Assembly (NCBI GenBank): GCA_030752795.1
Contig: JASMDM010000008.1
Coordinates: 1 to 50,121, forward strand
DNA length: 50,121 bases
Direction of reading: 5' to 3'
Source of the DNA: SAR202 cluster bacterium
Lineage (GTDB): Bacteria; Chloroflexota; Dehalococcoidia; Lucifugimonadales; UBA1123
The notes below the pieces were generated by a model. That model saw nothing but the letters and a program-made list of their open reading frames with translations, made no database searches and had not been told where the DNA came from. The translations under genes and the position numbers were made by a program. Each line of letters begins with the position of its first letter. The stretch's first letter is position 1. Positions 6,253-15,728 of this stretch are shown here, piece by piece.

Positions 6253-8755
6253 AACTGATCTCGAGCGCCTCGGCGACGATCAACTCCGTGATCTCGTCGT
6301 CGGACAGCTTAAGCCAGTCGCGGAGGATCAGCTCGTTGTGCTCACCGACGAGCGCGTGGGGCATCCTCAGCTTGCCGCGCGTCTTGGATAGCAGGAACTG
6401 GAGGCCATCGTAAGGCATTGGTCCGCACTCGGTGTGGTTGAGCCACTGGAAGAAGTCTCTGTGTTTGAGTTGAGGGTCGTTCCACAGGTCGGACTGATTC
6501 TGTACGGCTCCGGCGGGAACGCCAGCGTCTTGCAACAGTTCCATGAGCTCGTGAGCCGTGCACTGAGACGTCCACCGACCCAGGAGCTCATCCAACGACG
6601 TCGCGTTGGCTCTTCGGCTGTCTGCCGACGAGAATCGGGCGTCGCGGGTCCATTCGGGATTGCCCATCGCATCGCACAACTGGACCCACTCCTCATCATT
6701 GGTTACCGCGATGGCGCACCACGACTCGTCCGTGCCGGTCATCGGCCGAGTCTCGTCTTTGCACCGATAGACGTTGTGCGGAGCGCATGTGTCGTCGTCG
6801 TTGCCTCTGCGGCCCACGATCCGGCCGTTGATCGCGTAGTCGGCGATGGCGGGCGACAAGTACTGGATCGCGGCTTCGTACTGCGCAAGGTCGAGGTGCT
6901 GTCCCTGACCGGTGCGTCTCCGGTGGTCGAGGGCGGCGACGATCGCGGCCACCGCGTTCGGTGGGTTAATGAAGTCCGAGTACGCGCCGTGCGGTCCAGT
7001 TGGGTCTCGGTCGGACCATCCGGTGATCGTGTAGAAGCCGGCCAGCGCCGCGCCGAGGTTGCCGTACCCCGCGAACAACGCCCTCGGGCCGGTTTGACCT
7101 TGGAGGCAGGTGCTGAAGTACACGATGTCCGGTTTGATCTTCCGGATCGATTCGTAATCGAGTCCCCAGTTCCGCATGGCCCGCGGCGTGAAACTCTCGG
7201 CCATCACGTCCGGCTGCCATTCGGCGACGATCCGCGCGATGAGCTCGCGGGATTCGGGTTTCCCCAGGTTCAGGCCGAGGCCGTATTTGCTCGTGTTGTA
7301 GCTGGCCGGAAACTGGCTCCGGTTGAAGCCCGGTTCGCCGTCCTTGAACGGCGGCGTCGACCTGAGCACGTCCGGACGAGTCACCGACTCGACGTGAATC
7401 ACGTCGGCGCCGTGGTCGGCGAGGTACTTTATCGTGATAGGCCCGACGCCAACCCAAGTGAGGTCCAGCACTTTGAGCCCTTCGAATGGCATGGATTTCG
7501 TCGTCAGAGATCGCGAGGGCCGCGCAGGAGTTCTGGCCGCGCCGAGAATTTCGTCGTTGTGCTCACCGATCGTCGGGGCTGGTCGCCGAAGGACGATCGG
7601 TGTCTCGCTGAGTTTGATGTACGGGCCGGGATACGTGAGCGTCCGGTCGAGCGACGGATGGCGGACGTCGGTCCAAAAGTCACGTGCTTCAAGCTGCGGA
7701 TCTTCAATTATATCTTTGACGTTGTTGCAGGGCGCGATCCAGATGCGGTCCGTGAACGAGCGCTCGAACAACTCCGCCTTGGTTTTGGTCGCGAAGAATC
7801 GGGAGAAGTGCTCTTCGACCATTGTTACATCCCTGGCGCCTGTTTCTCCTTCAGCCGCGAGGGCGGAGAGGTCCCATTCACCCCAATCCCGTTCCTTCAT
7901 GAACGCTGGCGCCATGCCGTCCTCGTCCATCCACCGCACAAGCGAGGTCAGCGAAGCGCCTCCCAGCGTCCCGCCGACGAGTAGTGCGCTGATGTGGCCG
8001 TCCTTGCATGGAAACACGGCTCGAAGGCTGACGGCACCGAACTTGCGAGAAGCTCCGGCACGCTCGAGATTGGTCTTGTGCAGAGGAGGGAAGGGGGTCG
8101 CGTTCATCAGCGTCCAGATGACCGCCGTCTGCATCGATACGTCGACGTGCTGGCCTTCGCCGGTGGTCTGGGCGTGCCATAAAGCCGTCATCGCGCCGGC
8201 AGCCGCTTGAGCTCCGGCGTGCAATTCTGCCTGTGGGATGCTGATGCGCAGCGGGTGACGGTCTTCGTCACCGGCGACCCACTGCATCCCGCCTATCGAC
8301 CAGGCGACGATGTCGGTGGCCTTGTATCGAGCGTACGGACCCGTTTGGCCGAAAGGCGTGATCGAGGTCACGATAATCGCCGGGTTGATCGCCGCCAGAT
8401 CTTCGTAGCTCAGACCCAACCCGGCCAAGTAGCCTGGTCCGTACGACTCCAGAACGATGTCGGAACCGGTAGCGAGCTCTTTGAAACGGTTTTGACCTTC
8501 GTTGGCCTCCAGGTCGAGCGTTACGCCTCGCTTGTTAAGGCAGTACGAGTACCAGAACAGGCTGTGCTCGCGATCGGCCTGGTCGTCGTAGAACGGGCCT
8601 GTTGCGCGAGTCGGACTGCCATCCAGCGGCTCGACCTTGATAACGTCCGCACCCAGGTCGGCGAGGACCCTGCCGCACCAGTTGAAGCCGCCCTCGGTGA
8701 GGTCTAAGACTCGATATGGGGCGAGCGCTGAGTTCGGCGTTTGCGGACTTGTCAT
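6251..8755 (-). CDS. Tandem two-domain family III (CaiB/BaiF) CoA transferase
   Basis: The 834-residue protein contains two complete copies of the formyl-CoA transferase fold, roughly 10-405 and 423-834. Each copy starts with the CoA-binding strand (YRVLDLTEGG / LKVLDLTWVG), followed by DLGADVIKVE / DHGADVIHVE. Each also has the region with the catalytic Asp: GQHVDVSM around residue 205 and GQHLDLAQ around residue 622. Both Asp residues are present, so both sites could be active. Family III enzymes are interlocked homodimers of about 400 residues, so this is a covalent dimer with two diverged halves. It moves CoA between organic acids; substrates are unknown, but context points to activating an acid that feeds the dehydrogenase and mutase genes downstream. 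Confidence 0.9.
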   Translation of the reverse strand: MTSPQTPNSALAPYRVLDLTEGGFNWCGRVLADLGADVIKVEPLDGSPTRATGPFYDDQADREHSLFWYSYCLNKRGVTLDLEANEGQNRFKELATGSDIVLESYGPGYLAGLGLSYEDLAAINPAIIVTSITPFGQTGPYARYKATDIVAWSIGGMQWVAGDEDRHPLRISIPQAELHAGAQAAAGAMTALWHAQTTGEGQHVDVSMQTAVIWTLMNATPFPPLHKTNLERAGASRKFGAVSLRAVFPCKDGHISALLVGGTLGGASLTSLVRWMDEDGMAPAFMKERDWGEWDLSALAAEGETGARDVTMVEEHFSRFFATKTKAELFERSFTDRIWIAPCNNVKDIIEDPQLEARDFWTDVRHPSLDRTLTYPGPYIKLSETPIVLRRPAPTIGEHNDEILGAARTPARPSRSLTTKSMPFEGLKVLDLTWVGVGPITIKYLADHGADVIHVESVTRPDVLRSTPPFKDGEPGFNRSQFPASYNTSKYGLGLNLGKPESRELIARIVAEWQPDVMAESFTPRAMRNWGLDYESIRKIKPDIVYFSTCLQGQTGPRALFAGYGNLGAALAGFYTITGWSDRDPTGPHGAYSDFINPPNAVAAIVAALDHRRRTGQGQHLDLAQYEAAIQYLSPAIADYAINGRIVGRRGNDDDTCAPHNVYRCKDETRPMTGTDESWCAIAVTNDEEWVQLCDAMGNPEWTRDARFSSADSRRANATSLDELLGRWTSQCTAHELMELLQDAGVPAGAVQNQSDLWNDPQLKHRDFFQWLNHTECGPMPYDGLQFLLSKTRGKLRMPHALVGEHNELILRDWLKLSDDEITELIVAEALEIS

Positions 8756-8805
8756 GGCGATCCTTTCCGAAATCTGCTTTCGTCAGCGGTTGGGGAGTTT
8801 ACGAT

Positions 8806-8845
8806 GGCCCTTCGACAGGCTTCCCGATAACATCGGGACGAACGG
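8806..8845. repeat. CCTTCGACAGG-type dispersed hairpin repeat with nested hairpin
   Basis: The sequence starts CCCTTCGACAGG and ends GGACGAACGG, with an inner palindrome CCCGATAACATCGGG. It is the same family as the tandem units at 33926-34179, where the usual core is CCTTCGACAGGCTCAGG followed by CCGAACGG. Such elements are widespread and noncoding. Confidence 0.6.
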
Positions 8846-8957
8846 TGTCGCGAAGTGTTCCGTTCTAAGAGCCGTCACGTACGCGCGGTGGACAATGCAT
8901 AGGAATGTAAGCGATTGTGTCGGGTCGTGCCTGAAACACGGGCGGTTGCCTGGATTC

Positions 8958-9094
8958 CGTAGGGGAGGGTTTCAAACCCTCTCGCCTGGTTCCGCCGATA
9001 TGAGCCATCGCCACGTGGGTACAACGTGCTTGCCTGTTATTTCGTGCCGTTCATCCCTCCGGCACACTGGGAGGGTTTGAAACCCTCCTCTACG
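8958..9094. repeat. 137-bp inverted-repeat (MITE-like) element, copy 1
   Basis: The left arm (8958-8983) begins CGTAGGGGAGGGTTTCAAAC and the right arm (9069-9094) is its reverse complement with about 24 of 26 matches, ending CTCCTCTACG. Each arm is itself palindromic (GAGGGTTTCAAACCCTC). The central ~85 bases have no open frame. A second element with the same arms and nearly the same length lies at 42576-42714. Confidence 0.7.
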
Positions 9095-9258
9095 ATGGCG
9101 TATCGCGAAACTCCCCATTTGAGGAAGGAGCGGTATGTTGCGACGATACGCCGATTTGAACGGACGCAACTACTCCACGACCCGGGCACGAAACAAGAGT
9201 CGTTGATTCCGCTCCTTCAACAACGTCGAATCATCCAAGAGGTATGCAGGTTGGGACA

Positions 9259-10896
9259 TCAGAACGGCGAGAACTCTTGCTGGGTGCCGAACGCGGTTCG
9301 GAACACGTTCGAAATCTCGCCGAGCGTGGCGTATGCCTCGACGCAATCGACTATCGCTGGGAGGGTGTTGTCGGTTCCGGCCGTGACCTGCGCAAGCCGC
9401 TCCAACGCGGCCGCAACCTTCGAGTCGTCGCGGTCTTGCTTCACCTTGGCCAGGCGGGCGAGCTGGCGATCGGTTTGCTCTCGGTCGATGGTCTGGAGCT
9501 GCTCGATCGGCGGCGTCTCGGTCTGGAAGCGATTGACGCCGACCACGACGCGGTCTTCAGACTCGACCGATTGCTGGTAGCTGAACGCGCTCTCGTGGAT
9601 CTCGTTGATCTGGAACCCGTTGTCCAAGGCGGTGAGGGCGCCGCCCATGTCGTCGATGCGTTTGATGTACTCGAACGCGGCGTCCTCGAGTCGATCGGTC
9701 AGCGATTCGACATAATAGGAACCCGCGAGCGGATCGACCGTGTCCGTGACGCCCGATTCGTGCGCGAGCACTTGTTGCGTCCGAAGCGAGAGCTGCACCG
9801 ACTCTTCGGTGGGCAGCGCCAGCGCCTCGTCGCGGGAGTTCACGTGCAGCGACTGCGTACCGCCGAGGACAGCTGACAGCGCCTGCAGCGTCGTTCGGAT
9901 GACGTTGTTCTCAAACTGCTGGGCGGTCAGCGTCACGCCCGCGGTTTGCGTGTGGAACCGGCACATCCACGAACGCGGGTTCTTCGCCCCGAAACGGTCG
10001 CGCATGATCTTGGCCCACATCCGGCGGGCCGCGCGGAACTTGGCGATCTCTTCGAAAAGGTTACTCTGCGCGACGAAGAAAAACGACAGCCTGCCACCGA
10101 ACGAATCGATGTCCATTCCCGTGTCGAGCGCCGCCTGCACGTACGCGATGGCGTTGGCGAACGTGAACGCGAGCTCCTGGATTGCCGTGGCGCCGGCTTC
10201 TGCCATGTGGTATCCGCTGATGCTGATCGTGTTCCAGCGCGGGACCTGATCCGCGCAGAACGAGAAGCTGTCGGTGACCAACCGCATCGACGGCGCCGGA
10301 GGATAGATGTACGTGCCCCGGGCGATGTACTCCTTAAGGATGTCATTCTGGATGGTGCCGTCCAATTTGTCGAGCGCCACGCCCTGCTTGCGGGCCAGCG
10401 CGACGTACATCGCCAGCAAGATCGACGCCGTGGCGTTGATGGTCATCGAGGTGCTGACTTGGTCCAGCGGTATGCCTTCGAACAGCACCTCAAGGTCGGC
10501 GAGGCTGCTGATCGGGACGCCGGTGCGGCCTACCTCGCCTTTCGCGAGCGGGTGGTCGGAGTCGTAGCCAGTCTGCGTTGGCAGATCGAACGCGATGCTC
10601 AACCCGCCCTGGCCTTGTTCGAGCAGGTACCGGTAGCGCCGGTTCGACTCCTCGGGCGATGCGAGTCCGGCGTACTGGCGCATGGTCCAGAACCTGCCCC
10701 TGTACATGTTGGGCTGGATGCCGCGAGTGAACGGGTACTCGCCGGGATACTCGGCGCCGTCGCCGCTTTCCGGCGTGTATGTCGTGTCGACGTCGAGGCC
10801 GGATGCGGTTTCAAATCGCTCCCGACGTTCGCCGAATCGGTTCTTTACCGGATCGAGTGTATTCTTTTCCCATTCCGACTTGCTAGTGCTTGGCAA
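9259..10896 (-). CDS. mcmA: Methylmalonyl-CoA mutase, large (substrate-binding) chain
   Basis: TIM-barrel chain (545 residues) of the two-chain adenosylcobalamin mutase; its B12 partner is encoded at 3607-4011. Hallmarks are [54 protein letters not shown] and [15 protein letters not shown]. Residues that bind the methylmalonyl carboxylate in the Propionibacterium enzyme (Tyr89, Arg207) have counterparts here: Tyr in RQYAGL (about 75) and Arg in IARGTYI (about 193). Isobutyryl-CoA mutases carry Phe and Gln there, so methylmalonyl-CoA is the likely substrate. There is no C-terminal B12 domain. The start is TTG 10896 with AGGAG about ten bases upstream. It is separated from the other pathway genes by the repeat-filled gap. 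Confidence 0.92.
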   Translation of the reverse strand: MPSTSKSEWEKNTLDPVKNRFGERRERFETASGLDVDTTYTPESGDGAEYPGEYPFTRGIQPNMYRGRFWTMRQYAGLASPEESNRRYRYLLEQGQGGLSIAFDLPTQTGYDSDHPLAKGEVGRTGVPISSLADLEVLFEGIPLDQVSTSMTINATASILLAMYVALARKQGVALDKLDGTIQNDILKEYIARGTYIYPPAPSMRLVTDSFSFCADQVPRWNTISISGYHMAEAGATAIQELAFTFANAIAYVQAALDTGMDIDSFGGRLSFFFVAQSNLFEEIAKFRAARRMWAKIMRDRFGAKNPRSWMCRFHTQTAGVTLTAQQFENNVIRTTLQALSAVLGGTQSLHVNSRDEALALPTEESVQLSLRTQQVLAHESGVTDTVDPLAGSYYVESLTDRLEDAAFEYIKRIDDMGGALTALDNGFQINEIHESAFSYQQSVESEDRVVVGVNRFQTETPPIEQLQTIDREQTDRQLARLAKVKQDRDDSKVAAALERLAQVTAGTDNTLPAIVDCVEAYATLGEISNVFRTAFGTQQEFSPF

Positions 10897-10986
10897 AGGG
10901 ACTTCTCCTGACTGGGATTTCGTGATCGGTTTGGAGCAGTTTCGAGTTTAGGTATTGGCCGGCGAGGTGTCAATCTGGTTCTCTCG

Positions 10987-11820
10987 CTAAAGCGCTGGCC
11001 CGTAGGGGCGCAGCCTGACTGCGAGAACCGGCGGGATTTGGGTGAAGTTGTCCCAATTCAGGGCGTGGTTCGGCGTAGCATCGCCGCTGAAGACCGGCTC
11101 TTCGATCCCGTCCAGGACGAAACCGTCCTTGAAGAAGACGTTGAGCAACTCACAGATCGGCCGATGGAAGTAGTGTTGCGGTTCGGGCTGTCCCAGCATC
11201 GCGATGCCCTTGTACGCGATCGACTCGATGTAATTCGATACCTTGACCGCGTACGTGTCGATCAATTTGCCGTCTTCGGTCTCGATTCTGTCGATCGTTT
11301 TCACCAGGTCCTTTGGCGAATTGAACGCCGGGTGCATCACAGAGAACACGAAGCGCCCATCGGGCTTCAGAACCCGGCGCACAGACGAACTCAATGGCTC
11401 GATGCTGGCCATGTCCATGATCGCCATCGTGCAACAGGCAGCGTCGAACGCATCCTCACCGAGGCGTTGCATCGCGTCCGCGTCGGTGGCGTCGGCAACC
11501 GCGAACCGGACGCGATCGCCGTAGTCCACGCTCCGGGCGACGGCGTTTTCGACCATTCGCGGTGCGATGTCGACCCCAACGACGCGCGCGCCGCGGTCGG
11601 CCATCTGTCGGGCGAATTGGCCGTTCCCGCAGGCGATGTCCAGCACACTTTCGCCATCTTGGAGGTTCAGCAGCGCCAGTTGCGAAGGCATGACGAGCTC
11701 GCGGTGGAAAGAATTGCCCTCGCCCATGCGTTGGTCCCAGAAGTCGGCGTTCGCGTTCCATTTGTCGCAAACGTCGTCGTTCAGGTGCTGAAACTCGGCG
11801 CCGCTCGGACTATCTGTCAT
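10987..11820 (-). CDS. Class I SAM-dependent methyltransferase
   Basis: Soluble methyltransferase of 277 residues. The SAM-binding motif I is VLDIACGNGQFARQMADRG, followed by the acidic end of strand 2 in VVGVDIAPRMV. FAVADATDAD is the adenine-contact region, and FDAACCTMAIMDMA plus VRRVLKPDGRFVFSVMHPAF are motifs II and III of the UbiE/Methyltransf_11 group. The C-terminal half (residues 190-277) probably shapes the acceptor site; the acceptor is unknown. The frame extends upstream to 11952, but ATG 11820 is the natural start: it lies 4 bases after the acetyltransferase stop and gives a normal family length. The two genes form a short operon. Confidence 0.88.
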   Translation of the reverse strand: MTDSPSGAEFQHLNDDVCDKWNANADFWDQRMGEGNSFHRELVMPSQLALLNLQDGESVLDIACGNGQFARQMADRGARVVGVDIAPRMVENAVARSVDYGDRVRFAVADATDADAMQRLGEDAFDAACCTMAIMDMASIEPLSSSVRRVLKPDGRFVFSVMHPAFNSPKDLVKTIDRIETEDGKLIDTYAVKVSNYIESIAYKGIAMLGQPEPQHYFHRPICELLNVFFKDGFVLDGIEEPVFSGDATPNHALNWDNFTQIPPVLAVRLRPYGPAL

Positions 11821-11824
11821 CCGT

Positions 11825-12391
11825 TCACTCCGATCTCGATATGCCGGCGAGCTCGTGCCACTCCTGCGCGAGCATACCGAATATGATGTGATCGACGTGG
11901 CGGTCGTACAGCCACTCGACCTGACGCAACGTGCCTTCTTCCTTAAAACCAAGCCTCTTGGGGATTGCTTGACTGCGGTAGTTCTCGGTGGCCACGTGGA
12001 TGCTCACGCGGTTGAGCTTCAATTCGAGCACCGAGTAGTCGATTATCGCCTGGCACGCGAGCGCGATGAGGCCTCTGCCTTGGTAGATCTCTCCAAGCCA
12101 ATAGCCGATGTTCGTGGCCCGGTTGGTCCAGTCGATCTGGTTGAGCCCAATGACTCCGGCTATGTGGCCCCGGTACCAGATTCCCGCGATGAATCCGCCG
12201 TCCCGCGCGTAGGCGCCCAGACTGGCCTGGATGAAATCCCGTTCCATATCAACGGACGTGAGCGAGTCGACCCAGGGCAGCCATCGCCTCAAATGTTCGC
12301 GGTTGGCGTCTACCAGTGAATACAGCTCTTCGGCGTGATGTGGCTGGATCAATTGAAGTTCTGCGTCGTCTGAGATCGATTTCGAAAACAT
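11825..12391 (-). CDS. GNAT N-acetyltransferase, RimJ/RimL type
   Basis: Acetyl-CoA-dependent acetyltransferase of 188 residues resembling ribosomal-protein serine acetyltransferases. It begins MFSKSISDDAELQLIQPHHA. The acetyl-CoA pyrophosphate loop is in YQGRGLIALACQ, preceded by NIGYWLGE, and the end of the fold is RLGFKEEGTLRQVEWL. An ATG at 12427 is possible, but a TATAAT box (12435-12430) sits two bases upstream of it, so transcription should begin inside or after that codon. ATG 12391 also matches the family N-terminus. It is cotranscribed with the methyltransferase downstream and divergent from ruvB. Confidence 0.88.
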   Translation of the reverse strand: MFSKSISDDAELQLIQPHHAEELYSLVDANREHLRRWLPWVDSLTSVDMERDFIQASLGAYARDGGFIAGIWYRGHIAGVIGLNQIDWTNRATNIGYWLGEIYQGRGLIALACQAIIDYSVLELKLNRVSIHVATENYRSQAIPKRLGFKEEGTLRQVEWLYDRHVDHIIFGMLAQEWHELAGISRSE

Positions 12392-12429
12392 GGCGGTCTC
12401 GTCAGTCGGAATGGTCTGTCGGAGCATCG

Positions 12430-12435
12430 ATTATA
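12430..12435 (-). promoter_or_regulatory. -10 box for the acetyltransferase/methyltransferase pair
   Basis: TATAAT on the minus strand; the predicted start near 12423 leaves a short leader to ATG 12391. No good -35 is seen at the expected distance. Confidence 0.5.
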
Positions 12436-12459
12436 ACGGACGGGCAGCGCTTGCGCTTC

Positions 12460-12488
12460 TTGACACTGCTCACACCGAAACATAGAAT
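12460..12488 (+). promoter_or_regulatory. Sigma-70 promoter of ruvB
   Basis: Perfect TTGACA at 12460-12465, 17 bases, then TAGAAT at 12483-12488. This is one of the best promoters in the window. Transcription would begin near 12495, giving a leader of about 93 bases. A second -10-like TATAGT lies at 12551-12556 without a matching -35. Confidence 0.7.
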
Positions 12489-12587
12489 GAACAATAGTTC
12501 TAATCCGCAATCGGCCAAGTTGTTGCTAGCGCGCGTCCGACGGGTTTGTGTATAGTGCTGGCAACTCTCAGACAAGGCTTCCCGAGC

Positions 12588-13622
12588 ATGACTCAGGTCC
12601 AGCGCGTCGTCTCCGGGTCACCCCAAGACGACGACCACAATCTAGACAACAACCTCCGGCCCCGAAAGCTGGCGGATTACGTCGGACAGGCCAAGCTCAA
12701 AGAAAACCTTCAAATAGGCATCCAGGCGGCTCAACAGAGATCCGAACCGCTCGATCATTTGCTGTTGTACGGCCCTCCGGGGCTGGGCAAGACGACGCTC
12801 GCCAACATCGTCGCGACCGAAATGGGCGTGCGCATCAAAGCGACCTCGGGACCCGCGATCGAGCGACCGGGCGACATGGTGGCGATCCTCACGCAACTCC
12901 GCGAAGACGACGTCCTGTTCGTCGACGAGATCCACCGCTTGAGCCGTGTGGTCGAGGAGATACTCTACCCCGCGATGGAAGACTATTTCGTATCGTGGGT
13001 GATCGACAAGGGCCTCAAAGCGCGCAGCATGAACCTGACGGTGAAGCCCTTCACGCTGGTCGGCGCTACGACTCGCTACGGCATGGTCAGCGCACCGCTT
13101 CGCGACAGGTTCGGCTCCGTGCACCGCCTGGACTTCTACGACTATGAGTCGATGCAGACCATCGTGGCCCGGTCGGCGCGAATCCTCGACATCGAAGCAC
13201 AACCCGACGGCGTCGACGAGATCGCTCGCCGAGCTCGGGGAACGCCCAGGGTTGCGAACCGGCTGCTCAGGCGCGTTCGAGACTACGCCCAAGTGGTGGC
13301 CGACAACGTGATCACCGCGGAAATCGCCAACGAGGCTCTCGGCAAGCTCGAGGTCGACCAACTCGGACTCGAAGGGATCGACCACCTGGTGCTGCGTTCG
13401 ATCATCGAGAAATTCGACGGCGGACCCGTCGGCATCGACACGCTCGCCGCGTCCATCAGCGAAGAGTCGGACACCATCGAAGATGTCTACGAGCCCTACC
13501 TGCTGCAGCTAGGCTTCATCAACCGCACCCCACGCGGCCGAGTCGCCACACGGCACGCGTACGAACACCTCGGCTACGACCTCCCCAGAAGCATGTCGTC
13601 GGACCAGCCGTCGCTGTTTTAG
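12588..13622 (+). CDS. ruvB: Holliday junction branch migration helicase RuvB
   Basis: Hexameric AAA+ motor that, with RuvA, drives branch migration of Holliday junctions in recombinational repair. The 344 residues show [12 protein letters not shown], Walker A GPPGLGKT (62-69), the RuvB-typical [14 protein letters not shown], Walker [11 protein letters not shown], sensor [11 protein letters not shown], the arginine finger region APLRDRFG, and the winged-helix domain ending [17 protein letters not shown]. The frame extends to 12546, but ATG 12588 gives the usual N-terminus. ruvA and ruvC are not adjacent. Confidence 0.96.
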   Translation: MTQVQRVVSGSPQDDDHNLDNNLRPRKLADYVGQAKLKENLQIGIQAAQQRSEPLDHLLLYGPPGLGKTTLANIVATEMGVRIKATSGPAIERPGDMVAILTQLREDDVLFVDEIHRLSRVVEEILYPAMEDYFVSWVIDKGLKARSMNLTVKPFTLVGATTRYGMVSAPLRDRFGSVHRLDFYDYESMQTIVARSARILDIEAQPDGVDEIARRARGTPRVANRLLRRVRDYAQVVADNVITAEIANEALGKLEVDQLGLEGIDHLVLRSIIEKFDGGPVGIDTLAASISEESDTIEDVYEPYLLQLGFINRTPRGRVATRHAYEHLGYDLPRSMSSDQPSLF

Positions 13623-13700
13623 GTTCGCGCCAGCAAACCTCGCCTAGCGTGCCCAACTGCCAATCGGCCTTGGAAATCTCACCCGTTCGCGCCGATCAGT

Positions 13701-14951
13701 TCATGCGCCGTCGTCATTCGCTTCTCGAGTTCTCAACGGCAGTATCGCCACGATAATCGTTGCGGCTGCGAAGAGCGAACCCACGTAGTACAACACGGCG
13801 TCGATGCCGATCGACTCGTACAGCGCGCCGGCGATCAGGGGTGAGAACGAGCTCAGGAGGAAGCTGGCGGAAGAGGTCAGGCCGAGGGCGGTCGATGCTA
13901 CGTTGCGGTCGACCATCTCGAGCGTCGCGGCCGTTGTTATCGGCTGGTCAGGGTACAGGAACAGCCCGAGCAGAATGATCGCCACTGTCAGCGCGACTCC
14001 CTGGTCCGCGACGATCAGTGACAGCGTGATGAGACACGACCAGGCGAGCCCGGGCACGAGCACGCGCTTCCGGCCCAGACGGTCCGAGAGCTGCGCGGCA
14101 ACCGGCTTGGCGACGATCCCGATCGCGATCAGCAGGCCGATGTGGATGCCCCTTGACTGGGTGCTCAATCCCAAATCGTTGGCGAGGTACAGCGGCAGGA
14201 TCGTCACGAGCGCTACGAGCGACATGCTCCGCAGCCCGCGCACCAGAGTGATGCCCCACAGCGACCGGAACCGCAACAATCGCTTGGTCCCGGCGATGCG
14301 GTCACGGAGGTTGGACGGTTCGCCGGTCCCGCCGATGTTCTTGAACGACCACAGCGCCATGAACGCCAGGAACAAGGGCAGAGCGCCGTAGATGGTGAGG
14401 ATGCCGCGCCAGCTTATCCAAGCCAGCAGCGCGCCGGTGACGATCGGTCCGGCCACGTCGCCGACGCTGCCGCCAACGCCGTGGAAAGATAGAGCCGTCC
14501 CTCGATGCTTCGGAAAGTGTGCCGACAACGAAGCTGAGGCAGGCAAATGCCACAGCGAATGGCTGATCGCCACCATCGCCATGCCGATCAGCAGCAAGAG
14601 GAAGACCGGCGAGAAGCCCATCAGCAGGGCGCCGACGCAGAATCCGCCGATGCACGCGGCCAGAAATACGCCCCAATGCCGTCGAACCGCATCGACGACG
14701 ACACCGCCCGGCAGCACGACCGCTCCCGACACGATCTCGCGCACCGTCAGAACGACGCCGACACCGATGCCGCTCAGCCCGAACGTGCTTTGTATCTCGG
14801 GCAACACCACGACCGTGCTTTGCAGAACCCAGTGGAACACGGCATGACCGGTCGCGAGACCGGTGATCATGAACCACGCGCGGTTTCGGATGTCGTTGTT
14901 GCCTTCGGGCGGAGATTCAGCGGTCGCCAATAATCTGGTCCTTCCGAACAT
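13701..14951 (-). CDS. Major facilitator superfamily transporter
   Basis: Integral membrane carrier of 416 residues with about twelve hydrophobic segments. The MFS loop signature between TM2 and TM3 appears in degenerate form around VLPGGVVVDAVRRHWG, and an equivalent in the second half, QLSDRLGRKRVLVPGL, is closer to consensus. Other features are SHSLWHLPASASLSAHFPK and GTALSFHGVGGSVGDVAGP in TM4-TM5. Substrate unknown; the overall pattern resembles the nitrate/organic anion and multidrug branches. It is convergent with ruvB, and the broken DUF488 gene lies just upstream on the same strand. Confidence 0.87.
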   Translation of the reverse strand: MFGRTRLLATAESPPEGNNDIRNRAWFMITGLATGHAVFHWVLQSTVVVLPEIQSTFGLSGIGVGVVLTVREIVSGAVVLPGGVVVDAVRRHWGVFLAACIGGFCVGALLMGFSPVFLLLLIGMAMVAISHSLWHLPASASLSAHFPKHRGTALSFHGVGGSVGDVAGPIVTGALLAWISWRGILTIYGALPLFLAFMALWSFKNIGGTGEPSNLRDRIAGTKRLLRFRSLWGITLVRGLRSMSLVALVTILPLYLANDLGLSTQSRGIHIGLLIAIGIVAKPVAAQLSDRLGRKRVLVPGLAWSCLITLSLIVADQGVALTVAIILLGLFLYPDQPITTAATLEMVDRNVASTALGLTSSASFLLSSFSPLIAGALYESIGIDAVLYYVGSLFAAATIIVAILPLRTREANDDGA

Positions 14952-15002
14952 CAGCGAACGTGTGACGTTCGAATGCCCGGTGTCTGCCGTTGCTGTCGAT
15001 GA

Positions 15003-15526
15003 TCATGTGTTGAGAAGGCTGCCTTGAATTTGCCGCTGATGCTTTCTCGAGCGATCCAAACGGTTTGTCGGCAGCACTTCACCACTCTTCCGGATGTGCA
15101 ACAGGCGGAGACCTCTTGCTTCCTCCAGCGATGGGCCGAGCAACAGCAGTCGATGGCATGCGCTCGGGTCTTCTTCGGAGCACGTCTGCGCTATGTTCGC
15201 ACGCCGAGGCATCGACGCGACCTGTTCGACGGCCCCGTCGAACTCGTCCGTGGCGCGCATTTTACGGTAGTCGGGTTTCCCTTTGGCGTCGTAGAAGGAT
15301 TCGTCGGAAGGCTTGCCGCCAAGCGGGCCGCCGAGGAACACGTACTCGATGTCCAAGTGTTCCAGCAAGCCCGGCAGCGTTCGGTGATTGGAGAACGACG
15401 CGAACCTCGACGCCGGGTTCTCGATCTCGTGTCGACGAGGATCTCGATGCCGTGCGTCTTGAGCAGGGCGCTGAAGCTGTCCCAATCGTGGTTGCTGTGG
15501 CCTATGGTGTAGACGGTGTCCTGCAC
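15003..15526 (-). pseudogene. DUF488 family protein, broken by a 2-base insertion
   Basis: The first frame reads VYTIGHSNHDWDSFSALLKT and then ILVDTRS, the typical DUF488 opening. It switches frame at about 15419-15422 and continues PASRFASFSNHRTLPGLLEH, VFLGGPLGG and the C-terminal CSEEDPSACHRLLLL, the family's Cys/His signature. Removing one GA from the GAGA at the break restores VDTRSNPASRF, so a dinucleotide duplication is the simplest cause. The proposed start is GTG 15526. DUF488 proteins are small (about 150-180 residues) and poorly characterised. This could be an assembly error, but the frame is otherwise clean. Confidence 0.82.
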
Positions 15527-15728
15527 GATCTTCTGTCGTATCGTCTCCGAGAATCCGGGCGACTCGACGCTCCAAGTAGGGTAGCGTGCATTGTAACAGA
15601 GCGATTGACCGAGAGATGTACGCGGGCGCCGATTCGAGAAGGCGTTTAGCGAAAGTTCAGGACTGTTGGTCACGGGTCGGTCGCGTGAAGTGAACCGGGA
15701 CCGCATATCGGGAGCGACGAAGACCTCG

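Larger units (their letters stand above)
8756..9258. other. 503-base gap without a gene, carries two repeat elements
   Basis: No reading frame here has protein-like character. The gap holds a hairpin-type dispersed repeat (8806-8845) and a 137-bp inverted-repeat element (8958-9094). It separates the CoA transferase gene from the mutase large-chain gene, both read leftward. I see no convincing promoter. Confidence 0.6.

Noticed and set aside
6434..7984. Plus-strand open frame of 516 codons
   Set aside because: Antisense to the tandem CoA transferase, whose motifs and composition are clear; the plus frame has none.
8958..9094. Repeated GGGTTTCAAACCC-like motifs considered as a CRISPR remnant
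   Set aside because: Only two arms in inverted orientation, no regular spacers and no cas gene anywhere in the window.
12392..12427. ATG 12427 as the start of the acetyltransferase
   Set aside because: A TATAAT box two bases upstream would place the transcript start inside that codon region; ATG 12391 also fits the family.
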